In this document: positions 1 to 11,269 of the stretch, piece by piece
Numbering within the stretch: position 1 is the stretch's first letter
Layout of the letters: the number at the start of each line of letters is the position of its first letter
NCBI GenBank assembly: GCA_963932465.1
Contig: OZ010793.1
Span: 255,947,333 to 256,011,332 of the forward strand
Length of the DNA: 64,000 nt
Direction: 5' to 3'
Source: Maratus speciosus
Taxonomy: Eukaryota; Arthropoda; Arachnida; Araneae; Salticidae
Notes under the pieces: generated by a model
The model's database searches: none
Told to the model about the DNA's origin: nothing
Seen by the model: only the letters and a program-made list of their open reading frames with translations
Program-made: the position numbers and the translations under genes

Positions 1-1
1 A

Positions 2-2818
2 TGTCTAAGAGATTTAAAAACAAAATTTGAAACAACAGGTCACATGAAATGTGCATTAATTCATTCAGTAAAAACAATCAATATTGATAATATATATAAT
101 GAACTTCTTAAACAATTCCCATCTATTACAAAATTACCAGATCCCAATCAGCCTGTCAAACACAACACAATGCATTTTATTTCAACAAAAGGACCTCCAG
201 TTGTGGCAAAACCCCGCAGGTTGGCTCCGGATCGCCTGAAAATTGCTAAAACAGAATTTCAAAATATGATACAACTCGGACATTTAAGACCTTCACGTAG
301 CAACTATGCATCACCTTTGCACATGGTTCCAAAAAAGGGAACTTTGGAATGGAGACCTGTAGGTGATTATCGTGCCTTGAATGCGCAAACCAAAAAAGAC
401 AGATACCCGATACCATGTATAGCTGATTTTACTGCTAATTTACGTGACACTAAAATTTTTAGTCGACTTGACCTCATCAAAGCATATCATCAAATACCAA
501 TCAATCCTGATGATATTCCCAAAACAGCGATATGCACACCTTTTGGATTGTTCGAAAGCACACGCATGCAATTTGGCTTATGCAATGCGTCTGCAACATT
601 TCAGAGATTCATAGATGAGGTAATACGTGATTTACCAGGCGTTTATGCTTTCGTCGATGATATACTCATAGCCTCTAAAAATGCCGAGGAGCATTATCAT
701 CATTTAAAAGCACTATTTTCCAAATTAGCAGAATATGGTTTGTGCATAAATGTATCCAAGTGCACATTTGGTAAACCTACCATTGATTTCTTAGGATTTC
801 GAATATCTGAACATGGTATTCAACCACTTCCAGATAAAGTTAAATGCATAATCGATTTTCCGCAGCCCACAACCTTATCTCAACTTCGAAGATTTTTGGG
901 TATGTTTAATTTTTATAGGTCTTTCATATATCAAGCTGCACACATACTTGCGCCTTTAGTGAAATTGTTAGAAGGCCATACAAACAAAAAGAAATCTCGT
1001 TCCCGTGTTCCTAAAACAGAACCCCTTAATTGGAACGAAGATGCTGAAAAAGCTTTCGTAGCTGCCAAAAATGCAATATCTCAGGCTGCTCTTTTACGGC
1101 ACCCTATTCCAGGCGCTCAGTTGAGTATATGGGTTGACGCCTCAGATGTCGCGATCGGCGGCACCCTTATGCAGTTTTATCAGGAACGTTATGAACCTTT
1201 AGCATTTTTTTCCATGAAATTAAACAACAGTCAGCGGAATTGGTCAACATATGACCGGGAATTATTTTCTATTTATTCGGCAATAAAAAAATTTCGGCAC
1301 ATGCTAGAGGGGAGAATTTTTCAAATTTATACTGATCAAAAACCGCTAATTTATGCATTTAAGCAAAATCCCCATAAATGTTCGCCGCGGCAATCACGCC
1401 ATTTAGATTACATTTCCCAATATTCCACTGACATTAGACATGTACCAGGTTCCGAAAACATTGTTGCAGATTGCCTCTCAAGAATTGAAATTGATTCCAT
1501 TTCAAAATCTCCAATCTTAAATTTTGAGGAATTCGCAAAAGCTCAGGAAAATGATTCAGAGCTACAGAACCTGCATAATAGTACATTGCTCAAATTGGAA
1601 TTGAAACCTTGCCTCATTTCTGATTGTAGCCTACTATGTGATACTTCAACAGGTACGCCTCGACCCTTAGTTCCTAGTTTCTTTCGTCGGCTGATATATG
1701 AACATTTGCACAACCTAGCCCATCCAGGCATAGCAGCTACCACAAAACTAATTTGTTCCAGATACGTATGGCCAAATATGAAACGAGACATCAAAAACTG
1801 GGTTCGTGGCTGTGAGAAGTGTCAAAGATCAAAAATACAGAGGCACACCAAAGCACCTCTTGGCACGTTCTCTCTTCCTGATGCACGTTTTTCCCAAATA
1901 CATATAGATATCGTAGGTCCCTTGCCTCCATCTGACGGTTTCAGCTATCTTTTAACGATGATTGACCGATTTAGCAGATGGCCAGAAGCCGTACCTATAT
2001 CTGATACACAAGCTAAAACAATTTGTAGTGCCATATTAAAGCATTGGATATCAAGATTTGGTTGCCCTTCGCTCATAACCACGGATCAAGGCCCACAAAT
2101 GCGATCAGCAATATTTGATGAATTTACGAAAATGATGGGAACACAGAAGATCCGCACAACGGCATATCATCCGATATCGAATGGCATTATCGAAAGATTT
2201 CATCGACATTTAAAGTCATCCATCAAAGCTCACGAAACCAGTAGGTGGACTGAAATATTACCGATAGTTTTACTAGGCATTCGCACAGCAGTGAAGGAAG
2301 ATATACAAGCTTCTTGCGCTGAGCTTGTCTACGGCACTACGTTGAGATTGCCCTGTGATATGCTGGATGAATACAAGATCCGACCTTTCAACGATAACTT
2401 CGTCACGCAACTACGAAACACCATGCGGCAGTTAAGTCCAGTTGCTACATCATCTCACTGCCAAGAGAAGTTCTATATACACCCTTCCTTGACATCTTGT
2501 TCACACATCTTTCTAAGAGTGGATCATGTACAACCTCCATTGTGTCAACCATATACTGGTCCTCACAAAGTCCTAAGTAGAACTGGGAAAACTATAACAA
2601 TCGAGCTTAATGGTCGTAAGTCTACGGTATCAATAGATCGAGTGAAGCCAGCTCATTTGATTTCTACTTCAGACTTGTCCACGAAAACTGTTCCAGAGAA
2701 CTCTAAATTAAAACTCTCTCTTAAAGCGGACAGTAACCCTGACCAAACAAAAACTGTCACACGTTCGGGCAGACATGTCCATTTTCCTAAAAAACTGGCA
2801 TCTTATATTACTTACTGA
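2..2818 (+). CDS. Gypsy (Ty3) pol polyprotein, 5' end outside window
   Basis: Reverse transcriptase, RNase H and integrase of a Ty3/Gypsy LTR retrotransposon. The frame is open from base 2, so the window edge cuts the protein; the first Met is at 44 and numbering starts there. The RT region spans residues ~55-270 with the catalytic FVDD at 203-206. RNase H shows Asp365 (VDASD), Glu406 (DREL) and Asp431 (TDQK). The integrase zinc domain is H556-x3-H560-x29-C590-x2-C593. The integrase core has Asp622, Asp681 and Glu717, a canonical D,D(35)E spacing. The tail carries a [10 protein letters not shown] motif near the stop, which I associate with arthropod Gypsy elements. There is no stop or frameshift over 939 codons and every catalytic residue I checked is present, so this is probably a young copy. 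Gag and protease would lie upstream of the window. The 3' LTR follows after ~200 bp. Confidence 0.96.
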   Translation, partial: CLRDLKTKFETTGHMKCALIHSVKTINIDNIYNELLKQFPSITKLPDPNQPVKHNTMHFISTKGPPVVAKPRRLAPDRLKIAKTEFQNMIQLGHLRPSRSNYASPLHMVPKKGTLEWRPVGDYRALNAQTKKDRYPIPCIADFTANLRDTKIFSRLDLIKAYHQIPINPDDIPKTAICTPFGLFESTRMQFGLCNASATFQRFIDEVIRDLPGVYAFVDDILIASKNAEEHYHHLKALFSKLAEYGLCINVSKCTFGKPTIDFLGFRISEHGIQPLPDKVKCIIDFPQPTTLSQLRRFLGMFNFYRSFIYQAAHILAPLVKLLEGHTNKKKSRSRVPKTEPLNWNEDAEKAFVAAKNAISQAALLRHPIPGAQLSIWVDASDVAIGGTLMQFYQERYEPLAFFSMKLNNSQRNWSTYDRELFSIYSAIKKFRHMLEGRIFQIYTDQKPLIYAFKQNPHKCSPRQSRHLDYISQYSTDIRHVPGSENIVADCLSRIEIDSISKSPILNFEEFAKAQENDSELQNLHNSTLLKLELKPCLISDCSLLCDTSTGTPRPLVPSFFRRLIYEHLHNLAHPGIAATTKLICSRYVWPNMKRDIKNWVRGCEKCQRSKIQRHTKAPLGTFSLPDARFSQIHIDIVGPLPPSDGFSYLLTMIDRFSRWPEAVPISDTQAKTICSAILKHWISRFGCPSLITTDQGPQMRSAIFDEFTKMMGTQKIRTTAYHPISNGIIERFHRHLKSSIKAHETSRWTEILPIVLLGIRTAVKEDIQASCAELVYGTTLRLPCDMLDEYKIRPFNDNFVTQLRNTMRQLSPVATSSHCQEKFYIHPSLTSCSHIFLRVDHVQPPLCQPYTGPHKVLSRTGKTITIELNGRKSTVSIDRVKPAHLISTSDLSTKTVPENSKLKLSLKADSNPDQTKTVTRSGRHVHFPKKLASYITY

Positions 2819-3014
2819 AATTGTTGATAAATTGTTCATTTTGCATACTACACATTATGCCTATATTTTGTTATATATTGCAATTTTATTTCATGTAAAT
2901 ATCCTTGTAATTTTTCTCCACAAGCGTGGATTCTGACACAGATAGTCAAAAAAAAAAAATAGTATACACTTGTATATCGTTTCTTCGGTACCCTACGTCA
3001 CTGGGGGGATACTC

Positions 3015-3231
3015 TGTGGCAGCCGCAGAGTGGCAAGGGAGAAAATTCTTCGTTCGGAATGGCAGCTGGCCAGAGCCGTTGTCATAGCAGCGCAGACGAA
3101 AAATGTTTACATTGCGTTTTTGTGTGTTCGAATACGAGGAGTGTCAGAATCGACGTTTATCAATGTTCTACGAATAAAGGTAGTAAAGAGTTTTTAAGTG
3201 AGTGATTATATTATACGAGCGACTCACCACA
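3015..3231 (+). repeat. 3' LTR of the Gypsy element, with polypurine tract just upstream
   Basis: This 217-bp segment begins TGTGG and ends CCACA, a perfect 5-bp terminal inverted repeat of the TG..CA type. It is preceded at 3003-3009 by GGGGGGA, the expected plus-strand primer (polypurine tract). It lies ~200 bp after the integrase stop, the normal place for a 3' LTR. A short LTR is usual for some Gypsy lineages. The 5' LTR is outside the window, so the boundaries rest on the terminal repeat and the tract only, and the target duplication cannot be tested. Confidence 0.75.
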
Positions 3232-3352
3232 GACACAATGATTGATGATTGGCAATAATTGATTTGACAATTTTATGGCTGCCTCTCCCAAACAATAACT
3301 CATAGTGATGGCATTGAACAGATGGAGCTATTGTATCAAAATCGGTATTAGT

Positions 3353-3604
3353 CAACGCCCCTTAGATTGGAGAAAGCTGTGACACGCTTTGTTGTGACGT
3401 CACGAAACGTTACACGAACCAGGGAAAACAAAGAAAAGGAATTCTAGCAACTTTCATGTTTTCATTTCATTGGCTCATGGAATTACTAATTATTATTAGT
3501 AAATAATAATTGATAATTCGTATTTCCTGCAATTTGCTTCGTGAGACGTTTTGTGACATCACAACAAAGCGTATCACGGCTTAGTCCAATCTATGGGGGA
3601 GTTG
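3353..3604. mobile_element. Palindromic MITE, ~250 bp
   Basis: The two ends are inverted copies over about 55 bp: TAGATTGGA, then a stretch containing ACGCTTTGTTGTGACGTCAC on the left, matched on the right by the reverse complement with few differences. The middle is AT-rich with no reading frame. The outer ends pair as CAAC/GTTG next to runs of C/G. No convincing target duplication was found, so the superfamily is undetermined. Confidence 0.75.
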
Positions 3605-4605
3605 GATTGGTTCCTGATCTAAAATGATGAAAGTAATAAATCGCTGCGGGTAACAGATTTGCATCACTAAGGTCATTGATTTGCAAGTTAGATGCATCAT
3701 TAAGCCAAAGCAGGGCTTCCTCGCCACAGCCATTTAGGTCTAACACGGAAAACATTGACATCGTATATTGATATTAAAACTTTCTTCTTGAAAACTTTAC
3801 ACTTTGTTTTAAAGAAAAACTCTTTGATTTTTCAATAAGTTTTATTTAAATTGATTCTGATTAATAGAAAAATAATGGCAAACGTATTGATCGGTTTTAA
3901 ATTGGGTCGGCGTTAAATGTGAGCTACTGTTAACAACATAATTTGAAATGTATGTAAATACCTTTAAGAGTTACTAAAAAATCCACTTTTCTGAACCAGG
4001 TCTCACTCGCTAAAATACGAAAATTGGTGGTAGACCTAATTCCGGAAGATTAGCCAACTTCGTTGATCCTCATCCTGAGAACATAAGCCTTTAAATTTTG
4101 GTAAACGGTCGAGGCTCGAAAATTCGGAAGAAGCACACCACTGTAGTTTTATTTCATATTTAATTGAATTCATAAGACGTTAAATTGATAAAAATAAATA
4201 TACACATGCCATTATGGAGATTTTCCTACAATTGGATACACAAACATTTGAGCTTATTTTAGTGAGCGTAGTTTGGAGCAAAAATAATTTCATTGATGTA
4301 ACTGTTATACACTCGAAACCACATTGTTGCCAGCATCGCACATGTTTGACGCCGACTTTAGTCATGGACCCGATTACAGAAGTGTAGCCTCCGTTATTTT
4401 TTATAGCTATTAAATTTTGGTCGTCACTATGTTAGATATAAACTTGCCATAATCTGTGCCCCCTTTTGTAGGAGACGGATTCATATACTAGTAACGAATA
4501 TTTAGAGAACATTTAAGAATTAGATAATTTCACTTCTAAGAAAATTCCTTATTTAACATTTTTGCTCCTGATAACAGTCTATACATATAGAAGAATAACC
4601 GGAAT
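3605..4605. other. No gene seen
   Basis: AT-rich sequence with only short unsupported reading frames. The longest, 4180-4365 on the minus strand, has no recognisable family and no flanking splice signals. I see no repeat structure here. Confidence 0.5.
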
Positions 4606-4819
4606 AGATGTTATATATTACCGCGGTCGCCATCTTGGATTCTTTCTTGGCGTGAAAACCCCTTTTCCGCCAAGTAAATGTCGCCAAGCAGATTTATGCG
4701 CATGTTAGGCTTAATGGAGTTGCCAGAACACGTCATTCGTCGGGGTTACCTTACCGATAAACGCCAACAAAACATCGCCGAGAAATCCAAGATGGTGGCC
4801 GCGGGAATATATAGCATCT
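4606..4819. mobile_element. MITE with AGATG termini, copy 1
   Basis: The terminal inverted repeats begin AGATG and continue through TATATATT and CCGCGG to CCATCTTGGATT over ~40 bp, on both ends of a 214-bp element. The interior contains TTGGCGTGAAAACCCC and CCGCCAAG, which recur in the related copy at 63004-63196. No coding capacity. A further element with ACAGATGTCATATTC ends lies at 62286-62486, so the termini define a family in this genome. Confidence 0.8.
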
Positions 4820-5010
4820 TAGCGGAATAACCTAACACGAAAACAATCAATGGTGGAATTGTATTGCACTATTAACCTATTTGCACCATTAGTTTGAATT
4901 TCAGGAATTTCTTTTCTATTCAGAAATTTCGGATAGCGATTTTTGCTTTATTTAAAGATAGATGTTTTGGGATTACATAAAGTTCAAGGATTATAAAGGT
5001 TTTGTATAAA

Positions 5011-6960
5011 GGTTCATACAAAAATTCAAGGACCCCGGATCGGGCACTATGGAACCCTAGGGTGCCCCAGGATGTTAACTGGAATAAATAAACGGGAGAA
5101 TAACTAAATGGAAAAAGGGTAGTGAAGATCTGATGATCTGAAAAATGAAGATCTGATTAAGAGGAGGCAATTTGTTAACTATTTATGGTGCAAAAACTTT
5201 AAGAGCCCCTGTACCGGGCCTCAAGGGGCCAGAGATTTAAGTGGCATGAAGTTGCGTATAAAGATAATTTTTAGCAGCTTTTAAAGTAGTTAGAGGATGG
5301 TAGAAACATGTTAAAGAAAATTGCAAGCAATTCGGATCATTTTTAAAGAAGCTGCAACCAAGGCCCCAAGAAGGCGATTAATATTCAAAATTGGTGGTAG
5401 CTGAACTCTGAGAATTTTTTTTTTTTTTTTTTTTTTTTTTTGGTCGTTCATGTAGTAGCTGGAAAATCTAAGAAGTTATTAGAAAAAAAAAAGCTAGTGA
5501 ATCGGATCATTTTTAAGGGAGCTATAACAGGGGGCCCAAAAGGGTCCAACATATAGTTGAGAGCGGGGCCCTAACATGAAAGCATGTAAAAATGTTTTAG
5601 TACTTAGCGTTTTATATCTTCAATTAGTCAAAATTAAGCACAGGGTATGAATTAATCATTAGAATAATATTTTAAAGAAATGCGCAAAAAATTGGGTAAA
5701 TGCTTAAAAATGGTTCCTAGGGCCCCAATAAAAATATGAGGGTGTTGGTGGTCTAAGGAGAAGAATCCAAGACTGAGAAGGAAAGAAAATTAAAGGGTGA
5801 AAAATGCATGGCACACAAAAAGTTCAAGGGGCCTTACGGGATCCTAAGGTGCCCGAGGATTTTAAATGGAATATAGAAACAGGACAACAACTAAATTGAA
5901 AAAGGGTTCCAAAAAGAAGATCGGATTAAGAGGGGAAATTTATTAACAATTTATGGTGCAAAAACTTCAAGGGGATGTGTACCGGGCCCCAAAGGGCTAG
6001 GGATTTAAGTGACATATAATTGGGTACAAAGATATTTTTAGTAGTTTTAAAAATAATCAGAGGACGCTAGAACTATGTTAAAGAAAAAGGGAAGCAATTC
6101 GGATCATTTTTAAAGAAGCTGCACCAAGAGCCTCAAGAAGGCGATTAATATTCAAAATTACTGGTAGCTAAAGTCTGAGAATTTTTTTTTATTATTTATT
6201 TTATTTTTTTGTTTTTGTCCTTCATGTAGTAGCTGGAGAACCTCAGAAGTTGTTTAAAAAAAGCTAGTGAATTGGACTATTTTAAGGGAGCTATAATATG
6301 GGGCCTAAAAGGGGCCAACTAATAGTTGAGAGAAAGGCCCTAACATGAAAACATGTTAAAACGTTTTAGTAAGCATTTTAGATCTTCGATTAGTCAAAAT
6401 TAAGCATAGGGAATGAATTAACCATTAGAATATAATTTTTAAGAACTGCGCAAAAAATTGGAGAAATGTTTAAAAAAGGGCCCTAGGGCCCCAATAAAAA
6501 TATGTGGGTGTTTGCCTAGGCCTAGGCAGATGAGTCCAAGACTCAATTTTAAAATTATGTATTGAGAAGGCGAAAAAATTAGGGGGTGAAACGTGCATGG
6601 CACACAAAAAGTTCAAGGGCCCTTGACCGGGCTCTACGGGACCCTAAATGGTCCTAGGGTCTTAACTGGAATGTAAAAACGAGAGAATAACTAAATGGGT
6701 AAAGGATCCTAAAAATGAAGATCAAATTAAAAGGAAGCAATTTATTAACAATTCAGGGCACTAAAACTTCAAGGGGCCCTGTACCGGGCCCCAAGAGTGC
6801 CAGGGTCTTAACTGAAATGTAGAAATGGAGTAGAAACTGAATGGAGATCCCCCCCCCAAAAAAAGAAGAAGATCTGATAGAAAAGAGGAATGTTATTAAC
6901 AATTTAGTGTGTAAAAACCCAGAGGCCCCGGCCCTTAAAAAATTAAAAATCTGAGCCCCA
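5011..6960. repeat. Tandem repeat, unit ~790 bp, two full copies and a partial third
   Basis: The landmark CATGGCACACAAAAAG begins at 5807 and again at 6596, and a diverged equivalent lies at ~5013, giving a period of ~790 bp. Other landmarks repeat with the same spacing, such as GAAGATCTGATTAAGAG, TTTATGGTGCAAAAAC and TGTACCGGGCC. The third unit is cut short and carries a second copy of a ~170-bp sub-block rich in GGGCCC. Units are visibly diverged, with different lengths of poly-T at 5418-5440 and 6182-6220. No reading frame runs through a unit. Confidence 0.85.
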
Positions 6961-7375
6961 GGTGCACCAGGACCTGTCTTGGACTATTCCCACCTAAATG
7001 TTCAGACTTCTATGTGGAATAGTTTGTGCTAGCCATCGCACACACACACAGAGCGATGTGTTCTTTTATTAATATAGATTTTGCATCATAAACAAAAGAT
7101 TCTCTACATTGTTTGGGGACAAACGATTTCTGCTATCCGTATATAATCGCTTTGCTGCGCTCTGCCGGATATCCGATGGTATTTCGGATATCTGGAACAA
7201 ATTATAAAGTACCCGGAACAAATTATAAAGTAATATATCTATTTTGAAGGGGACTTCTGGGGGGCCCTCGGCAATCGCCGACCAGCCGACCTGGCCAGCC
7301 CGGGCCTGTCTTCAGGAGTACACAATCTTGCGGCGTAACATGAGAGGCAAATGAACCTAGCATCGGTGAATATAC
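6961..7375. other. No gene; decayed repeat sequence
   Basis: A short CA run (7030-7040) and TTTATTAATATAGATT near 7065-7080 resemble the 3' end of a non-LTR element. A GC-rich patch at 7255-7320 (GGGGGGCCC, CCAGCCGACC) stands out from the AT-rich background. No reading frame is supported. Confidence 0.4.
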
Positions 7376-7433
7376 AAAATAAATAAATAAATAAATAAAT
7401 AAAATAAAATAAAATAAAATAAAATAAAATAAA
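7376..7433. repeat. AT-rich microsatellite (AAAT)n then (AAAAT)n
   Basis: Perfect AAAT units change to AAAAT units within 58 bp. This may be the tail of the retroposon-like GC-rich patch immediately upstream. Confidence 0.9.
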
Positions 7434-7566
7434 AATTCTACTTTCGGAATTTCCGATATGGATTCGGGATTCCTAAATAAAAAAGAAAGTCCTGAAATCG
7501 ACTCGTATAATGCGCTAATGATGCAAATGGGTTAATAATTCTTCGAAACATGCATATGAATAATAT

Positions 7567-7857
7567 GTACTTGTTAGTTATCCCATCGACCAAAATAATG
7601 TCTCCAATTGTAAGATTAAATGACAATAACGGTTGATCGTAAATGTCACATTCACTGACTTTAAGCAAGTTACACGTGTTTACGTCATCAAGTGATTTTT
7701 ATTTCGACGTTTTATTTGTATTTGTATTAATGTTATATTAATTTACTTGTTCTTTCGTTATTTAAAATAAAAATTATGTCAATTTGTATAATTTGGCGAA
7801 TGGTTTGGCCATTTATATAATTTGGCGAAATTAGTCGACGGGATAACTAACAAGTAC
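7567..7857. mobile_element. MITE with perfect 10-bp target duplication
   Basis: The ends are inverted repeats beginning GTACTTGTTAGTTATCCC and continuing through TCGAC. They are flanked by identical direct repeats TGAATAATAT at 7557-7566 and 7858-7867. A 9-10 bp duplication fits Mutator-like elements. The interior is AT-rich with AATTTGGCGAA motifs and no transposase. A diverged second copy lies at 61252-61527. Confidence 0.9.
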
Positions 7858-8057
7858 TGAATAATATATGACCTAATTTTGGCTGGTTTCTCCGTAGTCT
7901 GGGACGCAGCGACGCATTCCACGATTATTAATGGCAGTATTTTTTATTGTAAAAGATTTTTTTTTTTTTTTTTTACTTCAGTTATAAATATTTTATTAAT
8001 GCTGACTTGTTGGCTGCATAATCAATAAGAAGACTGAAATTGGTGAAAACGACATAC

Positions 8058-8306
8058 CTGGTCTGCACAGTGCTGTATGACGGCAGTGTTCATCAGATAA
8101 CTTGTGAAGAACGTCATCTCTATCAATATTCCGCAGTGTTGGAGGGTTCGGATAGGAAATACCCCTCTTCACATCACATAAATGATATCTACCAAGCGAT
8201 GGGTATTTTTGAGCATATTCAGGAAAATGGCTAAGATCTCTTGATGGATGATTATGTTGTCGAGATGAACGCTGCATTTCAAAACTATAGTCTAGTACTT
8301 CAAACA
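8058..8306 (-). CDS. Candidate internal exon of an unrecognised host gene
   Basis: An open minus-strand segment of 249 nt that is less AT-rich than its surroundings. It codes a complex, mostly hydrophilic peptide containing HFPEYAQKYPSLGRYHL, SYPNPPTLRNIDRDDV and LSDEHCRHTALCRPG. It ends at a good splice donor (CCAG followed by GTATGT; intron starts at 8057). It begins after an AG acceptor with a poor pyrimidine tract (AG at 8308-8307). Both boundaries are phase 1. The peptide does not look like any transposon protein I know, and I do not recognise the family. It could be the next coding exon after the one at 31768-32189, whose possible donor at 31818 is also phase 1; that link is inference. 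It could also be a chance reading frame. Confidence 0.45.
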
Positions 8307-8310
8307 CTGC

Positions 8311-9659
8311 TTGGTTTTATGTGTTAAATGGTACACAAGTCTTTTATAATCTATCTCATGTTATCGTAAATTCATAGCTAAATAAATCTATTTGTCATGA
8401 AGACTATTCTGTTTATATCGCAATCGCAGTTGCATGAAAATCATTGAAATACAGATTAATCTTTTGCACGGAGTTGAAGAATATACAATGACAATAAGGA
8501 GATAATCTAGATGTATTTAAAAAAGCTCCTACTAGTAAAAATGACGTCATTTTTAAACAAAAACACCTGACTTTTTACGATGATAAAACGTAAAAGAAAT
8601 GTGCAACAATAATGTGAAAATGACGTAATTATTAAGGACTTTCGAAAGTAATGTGATTAAGACTCTAAAAGATAAAAAAATTAGTATACTTATATGTTTC
8701 ACTTATACGTTTCACTAGACTTTGCCTGTGTTAATCAGGGAAGACTTTCGGGATAAAAAAATAATGCAACCAAATGAAGTAGCATTTAGCAAATTATATT
8801 TCATATAATATTAGTTTTAAATGAAAACTTATATTTTAATTCCTAAAAACTGAATCTACAATTATTACCTGAAAATGATGTCGTTTTATATAAGCTTTTA
8901 GTTTCGACGACAATGATGAAGTTTTGTTCAAAAAGAGAAAGAACTGACTCTAAAAAACGTTTATTATGCTTTATTTCCTATTTAATATAGATCGTAGAAA
9001 ATGTTATTGTTTCATGTAAAATATTAGAATACTTTAGCTATAAAAAAATTATAAGATATAGCTGTAGTTGTAATATACAAACGAAATAGGAAATAACACA
9101 TACCAACCGTTTGTTCAGAGTCAGTTTGACGTCACACTGAAAGCGTCTCACTGAAAGGGATGTCATATTTTAAAAAATATTTTAATTTTTTTTCCTTGAA
9201 ATTTTTTCTGAAAAGGAAATATCTGTATTATACTAGCTGATTTAACTCCAAATACATTTAAATGGAGGTACTATGTCATTTTGACACATTTGTAGTAAAA
9301 GTTTTAAATTTTATATATGAATAAGTAAAAATTAAATTAAAAAAATCAAACAACCCGACTGCGTAAAAAGCGAACTAATTAATTATTTTTCATCAATGTG
9401 AAACTATTTTTTATATTACTTACCTATTCTTTTAGTTACTTATATTGATGACTTTTAAGTTGTGTTTAATTGTTAGTTCCTATCTATAAACACTATTTTG
9501 ATGAGGCCTATATATGTCTATAAAGGTTAGAGTTGCCGTAAAGCTAGAGATCCTACCTACACAACATCCAGGTTGTGTAATATTTAAACGGAGCTTCTGA
9601 CTGTAAGGTAGTCAATGAAACATCGTCTTCATTTTGAAAGACTTATCCAATGATATGCC
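8311..9659. other. No gene seen
   Basis: AT-rich non-coding sequence. If the exons at 31.8-32.2 and 8.06-8.31 kb belong to one transcript, this is the 3' end of a ~23.5-kb intron. No splice-flanked reading frame and no repeat structure were recognised. Confidence 0.5.
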
Positions 9660-9880
9660 ACTCAATAGGGTGCGTAAAAAATTTTTTTCGTCTCTGCAGC
9701 CATTTTGAATTTATAAAAAACAAAACCTAGCCTATAACCATCGGACGGTTAAGACGAAACTATAGAGACTTCATTCATTAAAATCCATCCAGCCGTTGGG
9801 ATGTTTCCAGGGTATAAAGAAATGCACATACCCAGATACGCGTGAAACACGTAACCCTTCTTGGCAGTCGGGTAAAAATG
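9660..9880 (+). mobile_element. 3' tail of a decayed non-LTR retrotransposon
   Basis: The order CAGCCATTTTGAA, AAATCCATCCAGCCGTTGGG, then ACCCAGATACGCGTGAAACA and a GGGTAAAAA end matches the 3' untranslated tails of widespread arthropod non-LTR elements, as I recall them. No coding part remains. The assignment to a clade is not attempted. Confidence 0.6.
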
Positions 9881-9887
9881 CATGCAA

Positions 9888-10090
9888 TCTGCTCAGTATG
9901 ACGTCGATTCGAATGCGAAATATAACGGGTGCCTCTAAATTTTTATTGGCTTATGAAAATATTGTCTATATGTAGTTTCCTTTTGTCGCAACAGGAAAGA
10001 AAAAATTGCATTAGAATATTCAAACAAGTGGGTAAGTGTGATCACAGATGGCACAGATAGTTTTGTTTAATATTCTTTCCAAACACTTTT
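9888..10090 (+). repeat. Dispersed short repeat, copy 1 (family of three here)
   Basis: It shares about 200 bp, including GACGTCGATTCGAATGCG, TTGTCTATATGTAGTTTCC and GTGATCACAGAT, with the inverted copy at 15847-16062 and the direct partial copy at 17262-17397. Copies 1 and 2 flank the BEL element in opposite orientation. No coding capacity and no clear terminal repeats. Confidence 0.85.
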
Positions 10091-10100
10091 TCCTGTAATT

Positions 10101-10277
10101 ACCGTAATTTCCGGTGTATAATCCACGGATCAAACAATGATTTTTCGACCCAGAAAGTTTTTTAAATAAAACGTAACTTTTTTGATCGCGGTAAATATTT
10201 GGCTTCAATTACTAAATAAAATTTCTGGGTCCTAACAGAATTGTTTGATCCGCGGATTATACGCCGGAAATTACGGT
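10101..10277. mobile_element. MITE, ACCGTAATTTCCGG ends
   Basis: A near-perfect inverted repeat of ~40 bp (ACCGTAATTTCCGG, GTATAATCC, CGGATCAAACAAT) bounds a 177-bp element. The interior carries no reading frame. Ends of this kind (ACCGTA..CCGG.GTATAA) are known from MITEs in many animal genomes. Confidence 0.8.
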
Positions 10278-10422
10278 AATAAATCCAAATTGTTAATTTA
10301 TAATTATTAAACCCTTACACAGATCGGGTAGACATAGAGGTGTGAGGCTGGACGTAGGGATGTGTGTGTGAAGACAAGGAATGTGTGAATGTGTGTTGAA
10401 GGATGTGTTGAACGGATGTGTG

Positions 10423-10603
10423 TGTTAGCTTATATTAAATACTCACAAATACTCAAAATAACAAAAAATGCAGTGCACTGCTTTTTATTAAATAATATCA
10501 CAAGAGTCGCTCATGGCTACCTCTTTCACAACAAAACACTCTAAGAACTCGTATAAAAAAACGCAGACGATAAAAGTCATTGCCAATGATACAAAGCATA
10601 AAA
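10423..10603 (-). repeat. 3' LTR of the BEL element
   Basis: On the plus strand it begins TGTTAGC and ends GCATAAAA, matching 15663-15841 with a handful of substitutions and A-run length changes. Because the element reads on the minus strand, this is its 3' LTR. The target duplication GTGTG directly abuts it on the left. Confidence 0.93.
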
Positions 10604-11269
10604 ACGACCGAACATACCGACCCCCGTTGAATGATTTTCATTCAGCCACAATTGTAATACATTATTACACTTTAAATTTTAAACAAATAATACAGCATGT
10701 ACTAGTAAACAATAAATTGGCAAGTTACAAAGATAATAATCAATTTTCCATGGGTAACAGACAAATTTTTGAAATTGGTTTCTTGAAAACACCTCATTGT
10801 TTTTATGTTTACTACTCTAAAATTCTGCACGTATTATGTAATGATGTACTCTCATGACATCTAACACTCAAATTAAATTTTTAAATGCTGCAAGAATTTA
10901 TTTCTTTTCTCATATTTTATCTCAAAAAATAGCTCAGAAATACTTTATTTTAAAAGTATTTGAAGGTTAACAAATTCGATTTTATCAAAATAAAACTCAA
11001 ACCTTCGGGATAAAATAAATGTCATTTAAATAGCTCAAATAATATATATCTCATATAAGAAATCTCTCTATATAAATAATATATCACTCAAATAATATAT
11101 ACATTCTCAATAAACATTTTGTATGAATATTTTCTTTGATAACACATAATATATTCAATCAAACAGAAATTAGATTAATTTTACATATATACACTCAAAA
11201 TATCTTATAAAACCTATTGCATTAAGAAAATATAAAAAAATTACAATATTTATAACATGAAACATGCAA

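Noticed and set aside
1543..1794. 83-codon minus-strand frame in the Gypsy pol
   Set aside because: Antisense shadow of the integrase zinc-domain coding region.
10513..10857. 114-codon frame starting in the BEL LTR
   Set aside because: It reads out of the LTR on the strand opposite to the element and is low-complexity.
11040..11260. Possible short CRISPR-like or satellite array of TATATCTC/AATAATATAT words
   Set aside because: The words are simple AT-rich sequence without constant spacing, and the host is a eukaryote.
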